Positions 1 to 9,269 are shown, counted from the stretch's first letter. The stretch: 33,597 nucleotides of DNA from Bacteroidales bacterium (GCA_021108035.1 JAIORQ010000071.1:1-33597), one strand, 5' to 3'. The notes: a model not told the origin generated them from the sequence alone. Numbers and translations are program-made.

Positions 1-2613
1 CATAAAGAAAAAGGAAGGGGGCGGAAAAAAGGGAACAACGTGGTGAAACTATTCAATTATTTGTATAAATCAGCCAATCTATTTATTGTTGAAAATAACC
101 AATTGAAATTCAAGTCTCAATATTTTAATTTTGAAATATATGAAGGCATTAAATATATTTTAGCAGATTATTTCAGAAAGAAACATGCACATAATTCAAG
201 GAATATAATCAATAATCCTGAAAAAGAATTGTCTCTTTTGTCGCCAAGAGGTGTAATACCTGAAAGAATATTTAATATACTTGGAGAAATATCTGCATGC
301 CATACAAAAGATTTTTCAGATGTAATGAAATTACCTTTTTCACAGGTAGGCATCGGAACTGAAAACGCTCATCCAAGATTTATTGCGTGCTTATTAAGAA
401 TTGGAGACTTATTAGATATAGATAATAATAGATTTTCAGATGTCATATTAAAAACATTAGTTAATATTCCTGTGGATACACTAATGCATAAATCAAAGCA
501 TTTATCAATCAAATCATATAGGGCGGACAGTTCAAAAATTGAAATTATAGCAAAATGTGACGACTATAATGTAGCGAATATCACAAATCAATGGTTTGAA
601 TATATAAATAACGAGATTAGTAAGCAAATGATTAAATGGAACGAGATTGTTCCGGACAATAGTTTTGGGTATCTACCAACAATAGGAAACCTTAAAGTTG
701 AATTAGAAAACTATGAATATATTGACAGTAAAAAGAAGCCTAAATTTAAAGTTGATACAGATAAGGCGATGGAGTTGTTGCAAGGAGCCGGATTGTATGA
801 CAGTGACTATCAGTCATTAAGAGAAATTTTACAAAATTCTGTTGATGCAACATTAATCAGAATATGGCTTGAAAACAAAAAAGATAAAAACTTTGAGACT
901 CCTCAAAGTACAGATTATAGAAATTTATTAAAAGACTATCCGGTAGAAATAAAAATTAAAACATTAGGCAAAGTAGGTATTTGGCAAAATTGGGAAATTG
1001 AAATCTGTGATAATGGAATAGGTATTTCAATTGATGATTTAAAATATCTAATGAATACAGGAAGTTCATCCAGAAATACAAGAAAAAACAATGTCATAGA
1101 ACAAATGCCTGTTTGGATGAAACCATCCGGAATATTCGGAATTGGGTTTCAAAGCATATTTATGTTAACAGATTGTGTTAGAATAGAAACAAAAAGCTAT
1201 TTTGATGAAAAACTACATTTATTTGAACTTTACAGCCCTAACTCCAATAGAAAAGGTGATATTCTAATTAAAAAGAAAGAGACTAATCACTCTTACAAAC
1301 CGGGAACAAAATTAAAATTCAAGTATAAAACACCTGCTGTTCCTGACAGATATTCAATCCCTAGTAAACATCAAAATGCAAGTAGAGTTGCACATAACTA
1401 TGATCCATTTTCATATGATTCTATGGATATTGAATTCGCAAAAATTATTGATGAAGTGTTTATATTTAAAAATAAAAGTGTAATACCTATTAAACTTTCA
1501 ATTGACAATGATGATTTAACTCCTATACTGAAAAAAGAAATTGAATTTAAATATTTTGATAAAGAAACATCCATTGAAATGAATGTTTGGCCTGGTGATT
1601 TAGCCTATGAATTCAGAACTGATTACTACTATAAAAATCAGCCAATTAAAGAGTTATTTCATCTTAAATTTATTGGTTTCGAATTCAATATTCATTCAGA
1701 TAAAGCATCAAAAGTTTTATCTCTTAATCGTAACAAAATTAGATCTGAATATAGAAATAAGCTGACAGAAAATATTTATAAAGCTGTTTTTAATGTTCTT
1801 ACTAAACATTTTAATGATATTTTCAGTAATGATGAAGATAAAAAAAAGGATAAAGAATTGAAATATATCGGAAGTATGTTTTTAAATTTTTATACTGATA
1901 GGGAAAAATTTATAAACTTTAATATTAAGGACTATAATCAATGGGAAAAAATTCCTATTCCTGTTAATGATGGAAAAGATGATATTGGGATGAAAGAACT
2001 ATTAGAGGAAAGTAAACAATTGACAATTAAATATTTAAAAATTGGTGATAATATTGATACTTATAAATTTGAAGATAAAAAATTAGAGATAAGTATAAAA
2101 GGAGAAGAACCTAAATATAATTATACAAAATTTTTATTCAGTAAAGTTAATGAGTATTTTAGATGTATAACAAGAAAGCATGATGCAAAAATAAATGCAA
2201 CTGTACATAGTTATTTCAAAAACAATGAATGCAGTCCGTTTTATTCATATGATATTAAATTAATTTTACGAAACATAAAAGAAGGTTATCATAGTAATGC
2301 AAGATTATTTATCCCTTGTTTAGAGAAATTTAAAGAATTAAAGTTAAAAGAAAATGCAAAAAAACCTTATGTTTTTAATTACAATCTGGATAATAAAATT
2401 TTATTTTCTATATCAATGATGTTGTCTCCTTATATTCGTATTGAAAAAGGTTATAGAGATGCTAAATTAGAAGTTAACTTAAACGACAAAGTATTTGAAT
2501 GGGTTTATGAAAACAGATATGATAAAAAAGTAACAATGCAACAGATTAAAAATACTTATCAAAAACTTATTAATTCTATTGATTTAGAAGAGATAAATAG
2601 AAGCAATCATTAG
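1..2613 (+). CDS. HD-domain / GHKL (Hsp90-like) ATPase protein, 5' end outside the window
   Basis: The frame is open from base 1 with no stop before the first possible start (GTG at 40, giving 857 residues), so the N-terminus probably lies outside. Numbering from that GTG, residues about 47-130 look like the second half of an HD hydrolase domain (KKHAHNSR at 47-54, ACHTKD at 86-91, RIGDLLDID at 120-128); the half that would carry the metal-binding HD pair is absent. A GHKL ATP-binding domain follows: N box REILQNSVDA (261-270), G1 box DNGIGIS (324-330), G2 box GIFGIGFQS (364-372). About 480 lysine-rich C-terminal residues are unrecognised. The fold is that of Hsp90, MutL and MORC-type ATPases; an HD domain in front is a known but poorly characterised bacterial arrangement. 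The substrate is unknown, and a stress or defence role is only a guess. The first 35 bases are a purine-rich run and may be unreliable. It converges on the PP2C gene. Confidence 0.8.
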   Translation, partial: HKEKGRGRKKGNNVVKLFNYLYKSANLFIVENNQLKFKSQYFNFEIYEGIKYILADYFRKKHAHNSRNIINNPEKELSLLSPRGVIPERIFNILGEISACHTKDFSDVMKLPFSQVGIGTENAHPRFIACLLRIGDLLDIDNNRFSDVILKTLVNIPVDTLMHKSKHLSIKSYRADSSKIEIIAKCDDYNVANITNQWFEYINNEISKQMIKWNEIVPDNSFGYLPTIGNLKVELENYEYIDSKKKPKFKVDTDKAMELLQGAGLYDSDYQSLREILQNSVDATLIRIWLENKKDKNFETPQSTDYRNLLKDYPVEIKIKTLGKVGIWQNWEIEICDNGIGISIDDLKYLMNTGSSSRNTRKNNVIEQMPVWMKPSGIFGIGFQSIFMLTDCVRIETKSYFDEKLHLFELYSPNSNRKGDILIKKKETNHSYKPGTKLKFKYKTPAVPDRYSIPSKHQNASRVAHNYDPFSYDSMDIEFAKIIDEVFIFKNKSVIPIKLSIDNDDLTPILKKEIEFKYFDKETSIEMNVWPGDLAYEFRTDYYYKNQPIKELFHLKFIGFEFNIHSDKASKVLSLNRNKIRSEYRNKLTENIYKAVFNVLTKHFNDIFSNDEDKKKDKELKYIGSMFLNFYTDREKFINFNIKDYNQWEKIPIPVNDGKDDIGMKELLEESKQLTIKYLKIGDNIDTYKFEDKKLEISIKGEEPKYNYTKFLFSKVNEYFRCITRKHDAKINATVHSYFKNNECSPFYSYDIKLILRNIKEGYHSNARLFIPCLEKFKELKLKENAKKPYVFNYNLDNKILFSISMMLSPYIRIEKGYRDAKLEVNLNDKVFEWVYENRYDKKVTMQQIKNTYQKLINSIDLEEINRSNH

Positions 2614-2661
2614 AAAGCAATTTTAATTTGACTAACCGCCGTCTTTGACCTTATATATTTA

Positions 2662-3620
2662 TCAAATCTTCACACCCATTACCAATATATCATCAATTTG
2701 GTCTTCATCGCCTTGCCATTCTGTTAATGTGCGTTCTAAAATTTCTCCTTGTTCTTTTATTGGTTTGTCTTGAACAGACATAATAACTTCTCTCAATTGC
2801 TTATACATAAACTTCTTATTTTTCGGTCCTCCGAATTGATCTGCATAACCGTCAGAAAAAATATAGACGGCATCACCTGTCTCAAGTTGTATGGTGTGAT
2901 CGGTAAATATATCAACAACTCCGTCAACATTAACGCCTATTGGCAACTTATCGGCTTTAATCTCGTGAAGTTCTCCTTTATGAACATAGTATAAAGGATT
3001 ATATGCACCTGCATACATTAGTTCTTTTTTTTCAAAATCAATGGTGCAAACCGCCAAGTCCATACTGTCTTTTACACCGCTTTCATCGTCAGTCTGCCTT
3101 AATATTTCATTAACACTTTCATCTAAAAAAGATAATACTTTTCCGGGTGTATCAATTTTTGTTTTTCTGACAGCTTGTGTTAAACTGTTAAATCCTATAA
3201 CAGACATTAATGCTCCCGGAACACCGTGTCCGGTGCAATCAACTGCAGCAAATAATACTTTATTATGAAATTCAGAAATAAAATAAAAATCACCGCTTAC
3301 AACATCTTTCGGCATATATAATATGAAATGTTTAGGCAAAAGTCTGTCAACTAAATATTCAGGAGGAGCAACAGCCGTTTGAATTCTATATGCATATCTA
3401 ACACTGTCTAACAGATCTTTCTTTTTTCCTTCAAGCTCTTTATTTGCAACATCAGCTCAAATTTGTGAAGTCTTTTATAAAAAATCAAAGCCTCTTTATA
3501 ATTTGTTTGATTTTCATATAAATCGGCCAATGATTTTAAACAAAGTATAATAACTTTTTCATCTCTTTGCTTTTCTGCTGCAGCAAGGGCTTCTTTTAAT
3601 GATGTTTCAGATTGTTGCAT
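2662..3620 (-). pseudogene. TPR - SpoIIE-type PP2C phosphatase, interrupted by a frameshift
   Basis: Two minus-strand frames form one gene. The first begins at ATG 3620 (an in-frame TGA lies five codons upstream) and encodes about 57 residues with a TPR helix pair (LADLYENQTNYKEALIFYKR). It then leaves the original frame and stops near 3408. The second frame resumes with ADVANKELEGKKKDLLDSV and RIQTAVAPPEYLVDRLLPK, running into a complete SpoIIE domain: DVVSGDFYF, AAVDCTGHGVPGALMS, DSMDLAVCTID, YIFSDGYADQFGG, DQIDDILVMGV. The total is 959 bases, one short of 320 codons, so a single lost base near 3458-3462 explains it. SpoIIE domains dephosphorylate Ser/Thr on anti-sigma antagonists, with Asp and Gly of DGxxD motifs holding Mn/Mg. 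The phosphatase half is intact and could be made from an internal start. Either a real mutation or a sequencing error; no slippery heptamer fits the needed shift. Confidence 0.82.
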
Positions 3621-3650
3621 AATGATAATTATTTGTCAGCCTACAATATA

Positions 3651-3658
3651 CAAAAGTA
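3651..3658 (-). promoter_or_regulatory. Bacteroidota -7 box (TACTTTTG) for the TPR-PP2C gene
   Basis: On the minus strand TACTTTTG matches TAnnTTTG and lies about 30 bases upstream of the ATG at 3620. No -33 TTTG is present at the usual distance. It supports the short N-terminus of this TPR protein as the true start. Confidence 0.5.
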
Positions 3659-3687
3659 TTTTTATCGGGACAAATTCATATCAAATA

Positions 3688-3726
3688 TAAAAAAAACAAA
3701 GCCGATAAACAATATTGTTATCGGCT
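3688..3726 (-). terminator. Intrinsic terminator of the LRR gene
   Basis: GCCGATAA (3701-3708) pairs with TTATCGGC (3718-3725). On the minus strand the stem is followed by a T-rich run, and it lies about 25 bases after the stop of the LRR gene. Confidence 0.75.
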
Positions 3727-3751
3727 TAAAATATACATTGAATGTTAAAAA

Positions 3752-4666
3752 TTATTTCGGTATAATAATTATCGTTGCATCAGGATTGCGTTTTTGAAGA
3801 ATTTTTTCAAACTCTTTCACTTCAGCATCAGTAATTTCTATACCTTTTGCCCTCAACATAGTTAATATTGAATGTCCCAATAAATAATCCAAGCTTTTTG
3901 CTTTTATCTTTGTATTTGAACAATCAATATCTTGCAATGTTTTTAATAATTGTATAGGTCTTAAAGATTCCACTTTAGTATCGGAACAATCAAGACTGTT
4001 AAGAAACTTTAGTTTTGACAAAGGTGAAAGATTATCAACATTTGTTTTGCTGCAATTCAAAACTCTCAATTCATACATATAATTTACTCCGTCTAAACTA
4101 TATAATGATACATTTTCAGAAATATTCAAATCACTTAAATTTTTTAAATCTTTTAAGATTCTGAGATCAACTATCGTTGTATAATGAGCATCAAGTTTAT
4201 ATAATTTTTCTAAATTTCTGAGTGGAACAAGACTTTTAACCATTGTATTTCCACAATTGATTTCTTCTAAATTATTCAGATTAGATAAAGGAATAACTGA
4301 GTTAATATTATCATTATCAGAACAATCTATTTCTTTAAGATTTATTAACCCGTCAATACCTTCAAGACTTTCAATGCCGCTGTTGCTTGCTTTTATAACC
4401 TCTAAAAGTTGTAAGGCAACAGCCGGCTTTAAGCTTTTAATATCTTTGTTATTCTCAATATCAAGAAATACCATCTTTCCTATTTCATTCAGTTGCTCAT
4501 CAGTAGGATTTATGTTTTTTCCTTTAAAATGTTGCTTTTGAATTACTTTTTTCCATGCAGGAGATAAAGATTCCCACCATTCTCTGTCTGTTGATTGAGC
4601 AGAAGCTGTATTAAATATACTCAATAATAAAATTGCTGTAAAGAAATATTTCAAAACTGTTTTCAT
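3752..4666 (-). CDS. Exported leucine-rich-repeat protein
   Basis: 304 residues. Residues 1-23 form a signal peptide (hydrophobic core, ASA cleavage site, Q24 next). A short W-rich segment follows (REWWESLSPAWKKVIQKQ), of a kind I know from the N-termini of Bacteroidota LRR proteins. From about residue 85 to 270 there are roughly eight repeats of 22-24 residues with forms such as LKEIDCSDN, LRVLNCSKTNV, LNSLDCSDTKV, LQDIDCSNTKI. The regular Cys/Asn ladder indicates an LRR solenoid. The C-terminus (about 35 residues, NPDATIIIIPK) is a short cap. It is predicted to be periplasmic or surface-exposed, probably a binding or adhesion protein; nothing shows its ligand. It has its own downstream terminator and neither neighbour suggests a shared function. 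Confidence 0.85.
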   Translation of the reverse strand: MKTVLKYFFTAILLLSIFNTASAQSTDREWWESLSPAWKKVIQKQHFKGKNINPTDEQLNEIGKMVFLDIENNKDIKSLKPAVALQLLEVIKASNSGIESLEGIDGLINLKEIDCSDNDNINSVIPLSNLNNLEEINCGNTMVKSLVPLRNLEKLYKLDAHYTTIVDLRILKDLKNLSDLNISENVSLYSLDGVNYMYELRVLNCSKTNVDNLSPLSKLKFLNSLDCSDTKVESLRPIQLLKTLQDIDCSNTKIKAKSLDYLLGHSILTMLRAKGIEITDAEVKEFEKILQKRNPDATIIIIPK

Positions 4667-4748
4667 AATTTAAAATAATTTAATTGGTTCAATAATTATT
4701 TCAGTAAAAAAATCTGTTCTGTCAAATGAACATTCTGTCATTTATTCA

Positions 4749-5696
4749 TTAATCTCTGTATCCGATTAATGCTTCCAATTGAATCCCTTCAAGGTCATCA
4801 AACGCAAGAAGTGTCGGATAATAATCAAACTGTAAATCTCTTGCTCTTATTACAAAAGTTGCTTCAGACTTTTCATACGAAGAAAATATCTTAAAAATCA
4901 GTTCATCACTATTATAATTACCGTCAAAATGGAATAATGTTATATCTACTTGGAAAGTTATCGGAAAATCTGCGACTCCGGGTGCACCTACAACTGTTTC
5001 TTCATAACCGTTGAAGAGAATTACTACATCAATATCACTTCCAATATAAAAACTCGGCATCCATAATGTTACATCAAAAATATCTATCTTTTTCGGTGGT
5101 GGTTTTATAACCATATTTCTGGAAAACTTTGATGTATCAGTATTGCAAATTGCATTAAGAACAGTTGTGTATGTACCTTCATTTTCATAAACGAAAGTCG
5201 GGTTTTTTTCAATTGAAGTATCTGCAACACCGGTTCCGAATTCCCAAAGAAATCTCGTTGAATGTAATGAATAATTTTGAAATTCAACATAAGCCGGAGC
5301 CCATAAATAATCAGCTAATGTAGCATAATCCCAATCAGAATATACAGCTGTTGAATCTTCTGTGAGATATAAAGAAATCGACTTTGAATCGAAAGCTTCT
5401 TTTTGCTTTATAGAGAGTGTTACTTCATAAACTCCGTGTTCATTGTAAATATGAACAGGCTCTTTGTCATGAGAAGTTGTTCCGTCACCGAAATCCCAAG
5501 TTATTTCAAGTTTTTTAGTTCTGTATTCCGCATCCGGATAAAAATAAACAACATAAGGAGGAGAGCAATTTTCTACACTGTCAATTATTCCGAAAACCTC
5601 AACTTTTCCTTTACAATTAGTTAATAAGATTGACGAAAAAATAATTAAAATAAGTATTAGCAAGCCCGAAAGGCTGAATTGTACGTTTGTTTTCAT
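4749..5696 (-). CDS. PKD-domain lipoprotein
   Basis: 315 residues. A hydrophobic N-terminus ends in ILLTNC, giving a lipobox with Cys28 as the lipidated residue. Two PKD-like beta-sandwich domains are readable: one around residues 45-105 with the diagnostic WDFGDGTTS (67-75) and HIYNEHGVYEVTLSI, and a second around 130-190 with FLWEFGTGVADTS and FVYENEGTYTTVL, where the second Gly-Asp is replaced. A C-terminal region of about 120 residues (DVTLWMPSFYIGSD onward) is beta-rich and unrecognised. PKD lipoproteins in Bacteroidota are usually outer-membrane or surface-anchored and take part in adhesion or polymer binding; the ligand here is unknown. It lies downstream of ychF on the same strand but has its own -7-like sequence (TATATTTA near 5722-5729), so it is probably transcribed alone. 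Confidence 0.85.
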   Translation of the reverse strand: MKTNVQFSLSGLLILILIIFSSILLTNCKGKVEVFGIIDSVENCSPPYVVYFYPDAEYRTKKLEITWDFGDGTTSHDKEPVHIYNEHGVYEVTLSIKQKEAFDSKSISLYLTEDSTAVYSDWDYATLADYLWAPAYVEFQNYSLHSTRFLWEFGTGVADTSIEKNPTFVYENEGTYTTVLNAICNTDTSKFSRNMVIKPPPKKIDIFDVTLWMPSFYIGSDIDVVILFNGYEETVVGAPGVADFPITFQVDITLFHFDGNYNSDELIFKIFSSYEKSEATFVIRARDLQFDYYPTLLAFDDLEGIQLEALIGYRD

Positions 5697-5771
5697 AATA
5701 TTAGGTTTTATATATTAACATTGTAAATATACAAAAAAAGCGCCAATTCTTATTTTTTCAGACCATTTTTA

Positions 5772-6869
5772 TTAAACATTAAATCTAATATTAAGTATAT
5801 CACCGTCTTCAACAATATAGTTTTTCCCTTCAACATGAAGTTTACCGACTTCTTTACATTTTTGTTCAGAACCCAATTCAATAAAATCATCAAAATGCAT
5901 AACTTCTGCTCTAATAAATCCTTTTTGCAAGTCACTGTGAATTATTCCGGCAGCTTCAGGTGCACTCATCCCGGTTTTTAATGTCCATGCATGAATTTCT
6001 TTCGGACCTACTGTAAAAAAAGTTTGCAGATTTAAGAGATTATAAGCAGCACGAATCAACTTGTCAACACCGGGTTCTACTAATCCGGCGTCTTCCAAAA
6101 ATTCATGTCTTTCTTCTTGAGTTTCCAAATCTGAAATATCTGCTTCCAAAGCAGCTGCAATAATTAATATTTGTGCATCTTCTTCTTTTAAAGCTTCTGT
6201 AACTTCTTCGGTATATTTGTTTCCGTCAACAGCAGAAGTCTCATCAACATTACACACATACATAACCGGTTTTATTGTTAATAAATTAAGATCCTTTACA
6301 TATTTTTTATCTTCTTCTTTAACTGCTGCGGAATGTGCCGGTTCCAAATTTTCCAGATGTTGCTTGTAAACTTTTAAAACTTCCAATCCTTTAAGCGCAT
6401 CTTTATCATTTGATTTGGCAATTTTCTCAAGTCTTGTAATTTTTTTTTCAATTGATTCTAAATCTTTCACCTGCAATTCAAAATTAATAAGCTCCATATC
6501 TCGTACCGGATCAACAGAGCCTTCAACATGCAGCAAATTTTCGTCATCAAAGCATCTTAATACATGAATTAAAGCATCAGTGTTTCTTAAATCTCCGAGA
6601 AACTTATTACCTATACCCTCCCCTTCGCTTGCACCTTTTGCAATACCGGGAATATCAACTATATCCACAACAGTTGGTATAATCTTTTCCGTTGGTTGCA
6701 ACTTTTCTAATTCATATAAACGATTATCAGGAACTTTTACTGTTCCCAGATTTGATTTATCTGTGCTGAAACTAAAATTAGTAACTTCAGCTTTAGTTTC
6801 CGAAAAGCAATTAAAAATCGTTGTTTTGCCTATATTAGTAAGTCCTACTATGCCACACTTTAAAGCCAT
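5772..6869 (-). CDS. ychF: Redox-regulated ribosome-associated ATPase/GTPase YchF (OLA1 family)
   Basis: 365 residues from the start chosen here. MALKCGIVGLTNIGKTT carries the P-loop, VDIVDIPGIAKGASEGEGIGN the switch/G3 region, and CNVDE sits at the usual specificity-motif position. The coiled-coil insertion (KDLESIEKKITRLEKIA) and the C-terminal TGS domain (TFFTVGPKEIHAWTLKTGMSAPEAAG ... EDGDILNIRFNV) complete the YchF order. The family binds the ribosome and prefers ATP. An ATG ten codons upstream (6899) is in frame, but it lies inside the -7 promoter box TACTTTTG, so the transcript would begin below it; ATG 6869 also matches the standard MALKCGIVGL start. The PNVGKS of most bacteria is TNIGKT here, a form I associate with Bacteroidota homologues rather than damage. 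Confidence 0.96.
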   Translation of the reverse strand: MALKCGIVGLTNIGKTTIFNCFSETKAEVTNFSFSTDKSNLGTVKVPDNRLYELEKLQPTEKIIPTVVDIVDIPGIAKGASEGEGIGNKFLGDLRNTDALIHVLRCFDDENLLHVEGSVDPVRDMELINFELQVKDLESIEKKITRLEKIAKSNDKDALKGLEVLKVYKQHLENLEPAHSAAVKEEDKKYVKDLNLLTIKPVMYVCNVDETSAVDGNKYTEEVTEALKEEDAQILIIAAALEADISDLETQEERHEFLEDAGLVEPGVDKLIRAAYNLLNLQTFFTVGPKEIHAWTLKTGMSAPEAAGIIHSDLQKGFIRAEVMHFDDFIELGSEQKCKEVGKLHVEGKNYIVEDGDILNIRFNV

Positions 6870-6896
6870 TTCAATATTTTTTTTATTTAAGGTGTG

Positions 6897-6904
6897 CAAA
6901 AGTA
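6897..6904 (-). promoter_or_regulatory. -7 promoter box of ychF
   Basis: TACTTTTG on the minus strand matches TAnnTTTG. The predicted transcription start is near 6889, giving a leader of about 20 bases to ATG 6869 and ruling out the longer ATG at 6899, which overlaps the box. Confidence 0.6.
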
Positions 6905-6925
6905 GTTATTTATTTTATTTACTCG

Positions 6926-9193
6926 TTAAAAACTATAACCAATACTAAAGTATGTCCAAAATTTGTTAATTGTAGTATTTTTCGACATTACAATCATCAT
7001 TGGTCCGATTGGAGAATCGTATGAAATTGATAATCCTCCTCCAAAATAATAATTATTATAGTCTGAAATATCTGCAAATAAATAATCCAAGGTATTGGTT
7101 TCAAACATTCCGTTGGCAATAATCCCAAAATACAGATCAGGAATAAACTCATAGCGGACTCCAAGTCTGTAAATTAATCCATTATTGGCAAAACCGAAAT
7201 TTGTAGGCATCCCGTAAAAAGGCAAATTATAAAAACTTTTTTGATTTAACACTCCTCCTACAAGAAATGAATTAAGTTGATAATCTGACTTATTTAATAC
7301 AGCAAACATATCAGCAGAATTAATAATTGTCAATTTTTTGTATACAGTATTGTATTTACGCCATATTAGTTTTAATTGTAAATAATTTGAATCAAGTTCT
7401 GTTACAGGATTTTCTTCACCCTGAAAAACTGTATCTGTTTCATGGTAATATAATTTCTTTTTTGGTTCAAAATTGAATAAACCTGTCAATTTAAACTCCA
7501 TCCCTTTCTTTGGAAAATATTTTTTATCAAAACTATTATAATGATATACTAATCCGGCAATTTTTGTATTTAGCTTATACTTAACAAAATCACCATATTC
7601 ATAACCTGTAACTATATTATAATCAAAATTTTGATAAGACAGGATTCCTTTAATTAAGGAATTTAATTTTAACGAATAATTGTATTCAAAATCAAAGCTG
7701 TTAAAAGACCTGTTATATTGAGATTCAATAATTGCAGTTTGATTATCATAAAATTTCAGGTCAGAATTATAGAAACGGTAAGCAAAAGCCAAAGAAGATT
7801 TATTTTCCTTTCCGAGATACTTCAAATAACGTACACGTACGGAAGGAAATTCTGATAATCTGAACTTTGCTTCAAGTTTACTGCCGCTTAGGAACATATT
7901 TCTTAATACTAATTGAAAAATAAGACCTACTTTATTATCTGTTGAATAGTTTAATGCAAAATTCAAAGTTTTAGTCGGACTTTCTGCAAAAAAATATTTG
8001 ATTTTATAACGATAGGGATCTATCGGAAATAAAGTATAGCCAATTTTTTCAAAAAGTCTTGTACCGTATAAACGATTAATATTTTCGTGCAAATTTTCAG
8101 GTGTAATATAACCACCCAAATCATCACCTAACATATTATTAACCATCTTTTCTGAATTCTTATTATTAATTTTATTAGTTTCGAATTCAAAAATTTGAAG
8201 CGAATCAATTAAATCTTGTTTTTTTATTTTTTTTGGAGTATATTTCTTCAATCGTTTTGATATTGCAAGCAATTCATCGTAATGCTTCATTGATTCTTTG
8301 TAACCTCTCATAACAAAAGTATCAGACTTTTGGAAATCTGCAACAGATAAATCGTGTAACGGCGGCTCAATATAAACATCTAAAAACTTAACTTTCTTCT
8401 TCGCATCAATTATTGATGCTAAAAGTGAGGATTGCTTTAACAGTTCAATCACTGAGTTCAAATCCTCTTCAGGTAAAAGTTGACCGCCTACATAAACTCC
8501 GATTATAATATCAGCACCCAAATCTTGAGCAACATCCACAGGAAAATTATTTACCAAACCACCGTCAACCAACAATTTACCATTATGTTTTACAGGCTCC
8601 ATAATTGTTGGAATTGACATAGAAGACCTCATTGCTGTTGTAAGACTGCCTTTATCAAAAATATATTGTTCTCCTGTTAAGATATCAACAGCAACACACC
8701 TGAATTGTATAGGAAAATCATCAAAACTTGAATCCTTGGCAGCAGTCCATGTAAGTCTGTCAAATAACAATTCCAGTTCATGACCTTTTATTGCTCCTGA
8801 AGGTAATTGCGGAATCCAACCTTTTATAGGAAATTCCATAATATACTCACCATACTCTTCTTTCTCTTCAACACTAATTTGACGTAAATCTATCTGATTA
8901 CTCAATACTAAACCCCAATCCTGAACTCGTATCATCTCTTCAATGCTGTCAATACTAAATCCGATTGAATATAAACCGCCAACAATACTTCCCATTGATG
9001 TTCCGACAATTAAATCAGGATAAATTCCTGCTTGCTCCATAACTCTTAAAAAACCTACATGAGCCATTCCTTTAGCACCTCCCCCACTTAACACAACTGC
9101 AACTTTAGGACGTTTACCGCCGGTAGTATTTTGAGAAATTAAATTTATCTGAAAAATAAATATTATAATGATAAAAATTGAAACCTTTTTCAT
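6926..9193 (-). CDS. Patatin-like phospholipase fused to POTRA and outer-membrane beta-barrel
   Basis: 755 residues. A signal peptide (1-20) precedes a complete patatin domain: oxyanion loop SGGGAKG (36-42), nucleophile elbow GTSMGS with Ser66, and the dyad aspartate in VDGGLVNNFP (Asp210). After a linker (about 300-345) comes a POTRA-like segment (RLFEKIGYTLFPIDPYRYKIKYFF), then about 340 residues of alternating beta strands (FRLSEFPSVRVRYLKYLG, FDKKYFPKKGMEFKLTGLF) ending in a terminal Phe (YFSIGYSF), typical of Omp85/BamA-like barrels. This patatin-POTRA-barrel order is that of PlpD/FplA-type (type Vd) autotransporters and is common in Bacteroidota. It likely cleaves phospholipids at or outside the outer membrane. 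A TATATTTG box lies 25 bases upstream. The downstream gene ychF has its own promoter. Confidence 0.93.
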   Translation of the reverse strand: MKKVSIFIIIIFIFQINLISQNTTGGKRPKVAVVLSGGGAKGMAHVGFLRVMEQAGIYPDLIVGTSMGSIVGGLYSIGFSIDSIEEMIRVQDWGLVLSNQIDLRQISVEEKEEYGEYIMEFPIKGWIPQLPSGAIKGHELELLFDRLTWTAAKDSSFDDFPIQFRCVAVDILTGEQYIFDKGSLTTAMRSSMSIPTIMEPVKHNGKLLVDGGLVNNFPVDVAQDLGADIIIGVYVGGQLLPEEDLNSVIELLKQSSLLASIIDAKKKVKFLDVYIEPPLHDLSVADFQKSDTFVMRGYKESMKHYDELLAISKRLKKYTPKKIKKQDLIDSLQIFEFETNKINNKNSEKMVNNMLGDDLGGYITPENLHENINRLYGTRLFEKIGYTLFPIDPYRYKIKYFFAESPTKTLNFALNYSTDNKVGLIFQLVLRNMFLSGSKLEAKFRLSEFPSVRVRYLKYLGKENKSSLAFAYRFYNSDLKFYDNQTAIIESQYNRSFNSFDFEYNYSLKLNSLIKGILSYQNFDYNIVTGYEYGDFVKYKLNTKIAGLVYHYNSFDKKYFPKKGMEFKLTGLFNFEPKKKLYYHETDTVFQGEENPVTELDSNYLQLKLIWRKYNTVYKKLTIINSADMFAVLNKSDYQLNSFLVGGVLNQKSFYNLPFYGMPTNFGFANNGLIYRLGVRYEFIPDLYFGIIANGMFETNTLDYLFADISDYNNYYFGGGLSISYDSPIGPMMIVMSKNTTINKFWTYFSIGYSF

Positions 9194-9217
9194 AATAAAA
9201 TAATTATTTTAAACCCT

Positions 9218-9225
9218 CAAATATA
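9218..9225 (-). promoter_or_regulatory. -7 promoter box of the patatin-barrel gene
   Basis: TATATTTG on the minus strand, about 25 bases before the ATG at 9193, matches TAnnTTTG. It is preceded by a T-run instead of a clear -33 element. Confidence 0.5.
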
Positions 9226-9261
9226 CAAAAAAATAAGCCGACTTAATAAACAAAATTTTCA

Positions 9262-9269
9262 TACTTTTG
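9262..9269 (+). promoter_or_regulatory. -7 promoter box of acnB
   Basis: TACTTTTG, 32 bases upstream of the ATG at 9302, is identical to the box in front of ychF. It is divergent from the patatin promoter, and both lie in the 108-base space between the two genes. Confidence 0.55.

Noticed and set aside
3408-3470. Programmed -1 ribosomal frameshift in the TPR-SpoIIE gene
   Set aside because: Neither AAATTTG nor the GAAAAAAG run is positioned in the zero frame as an X XXY YYZ heptamer, and coding-like sequence in the second frame begins before the A-run.
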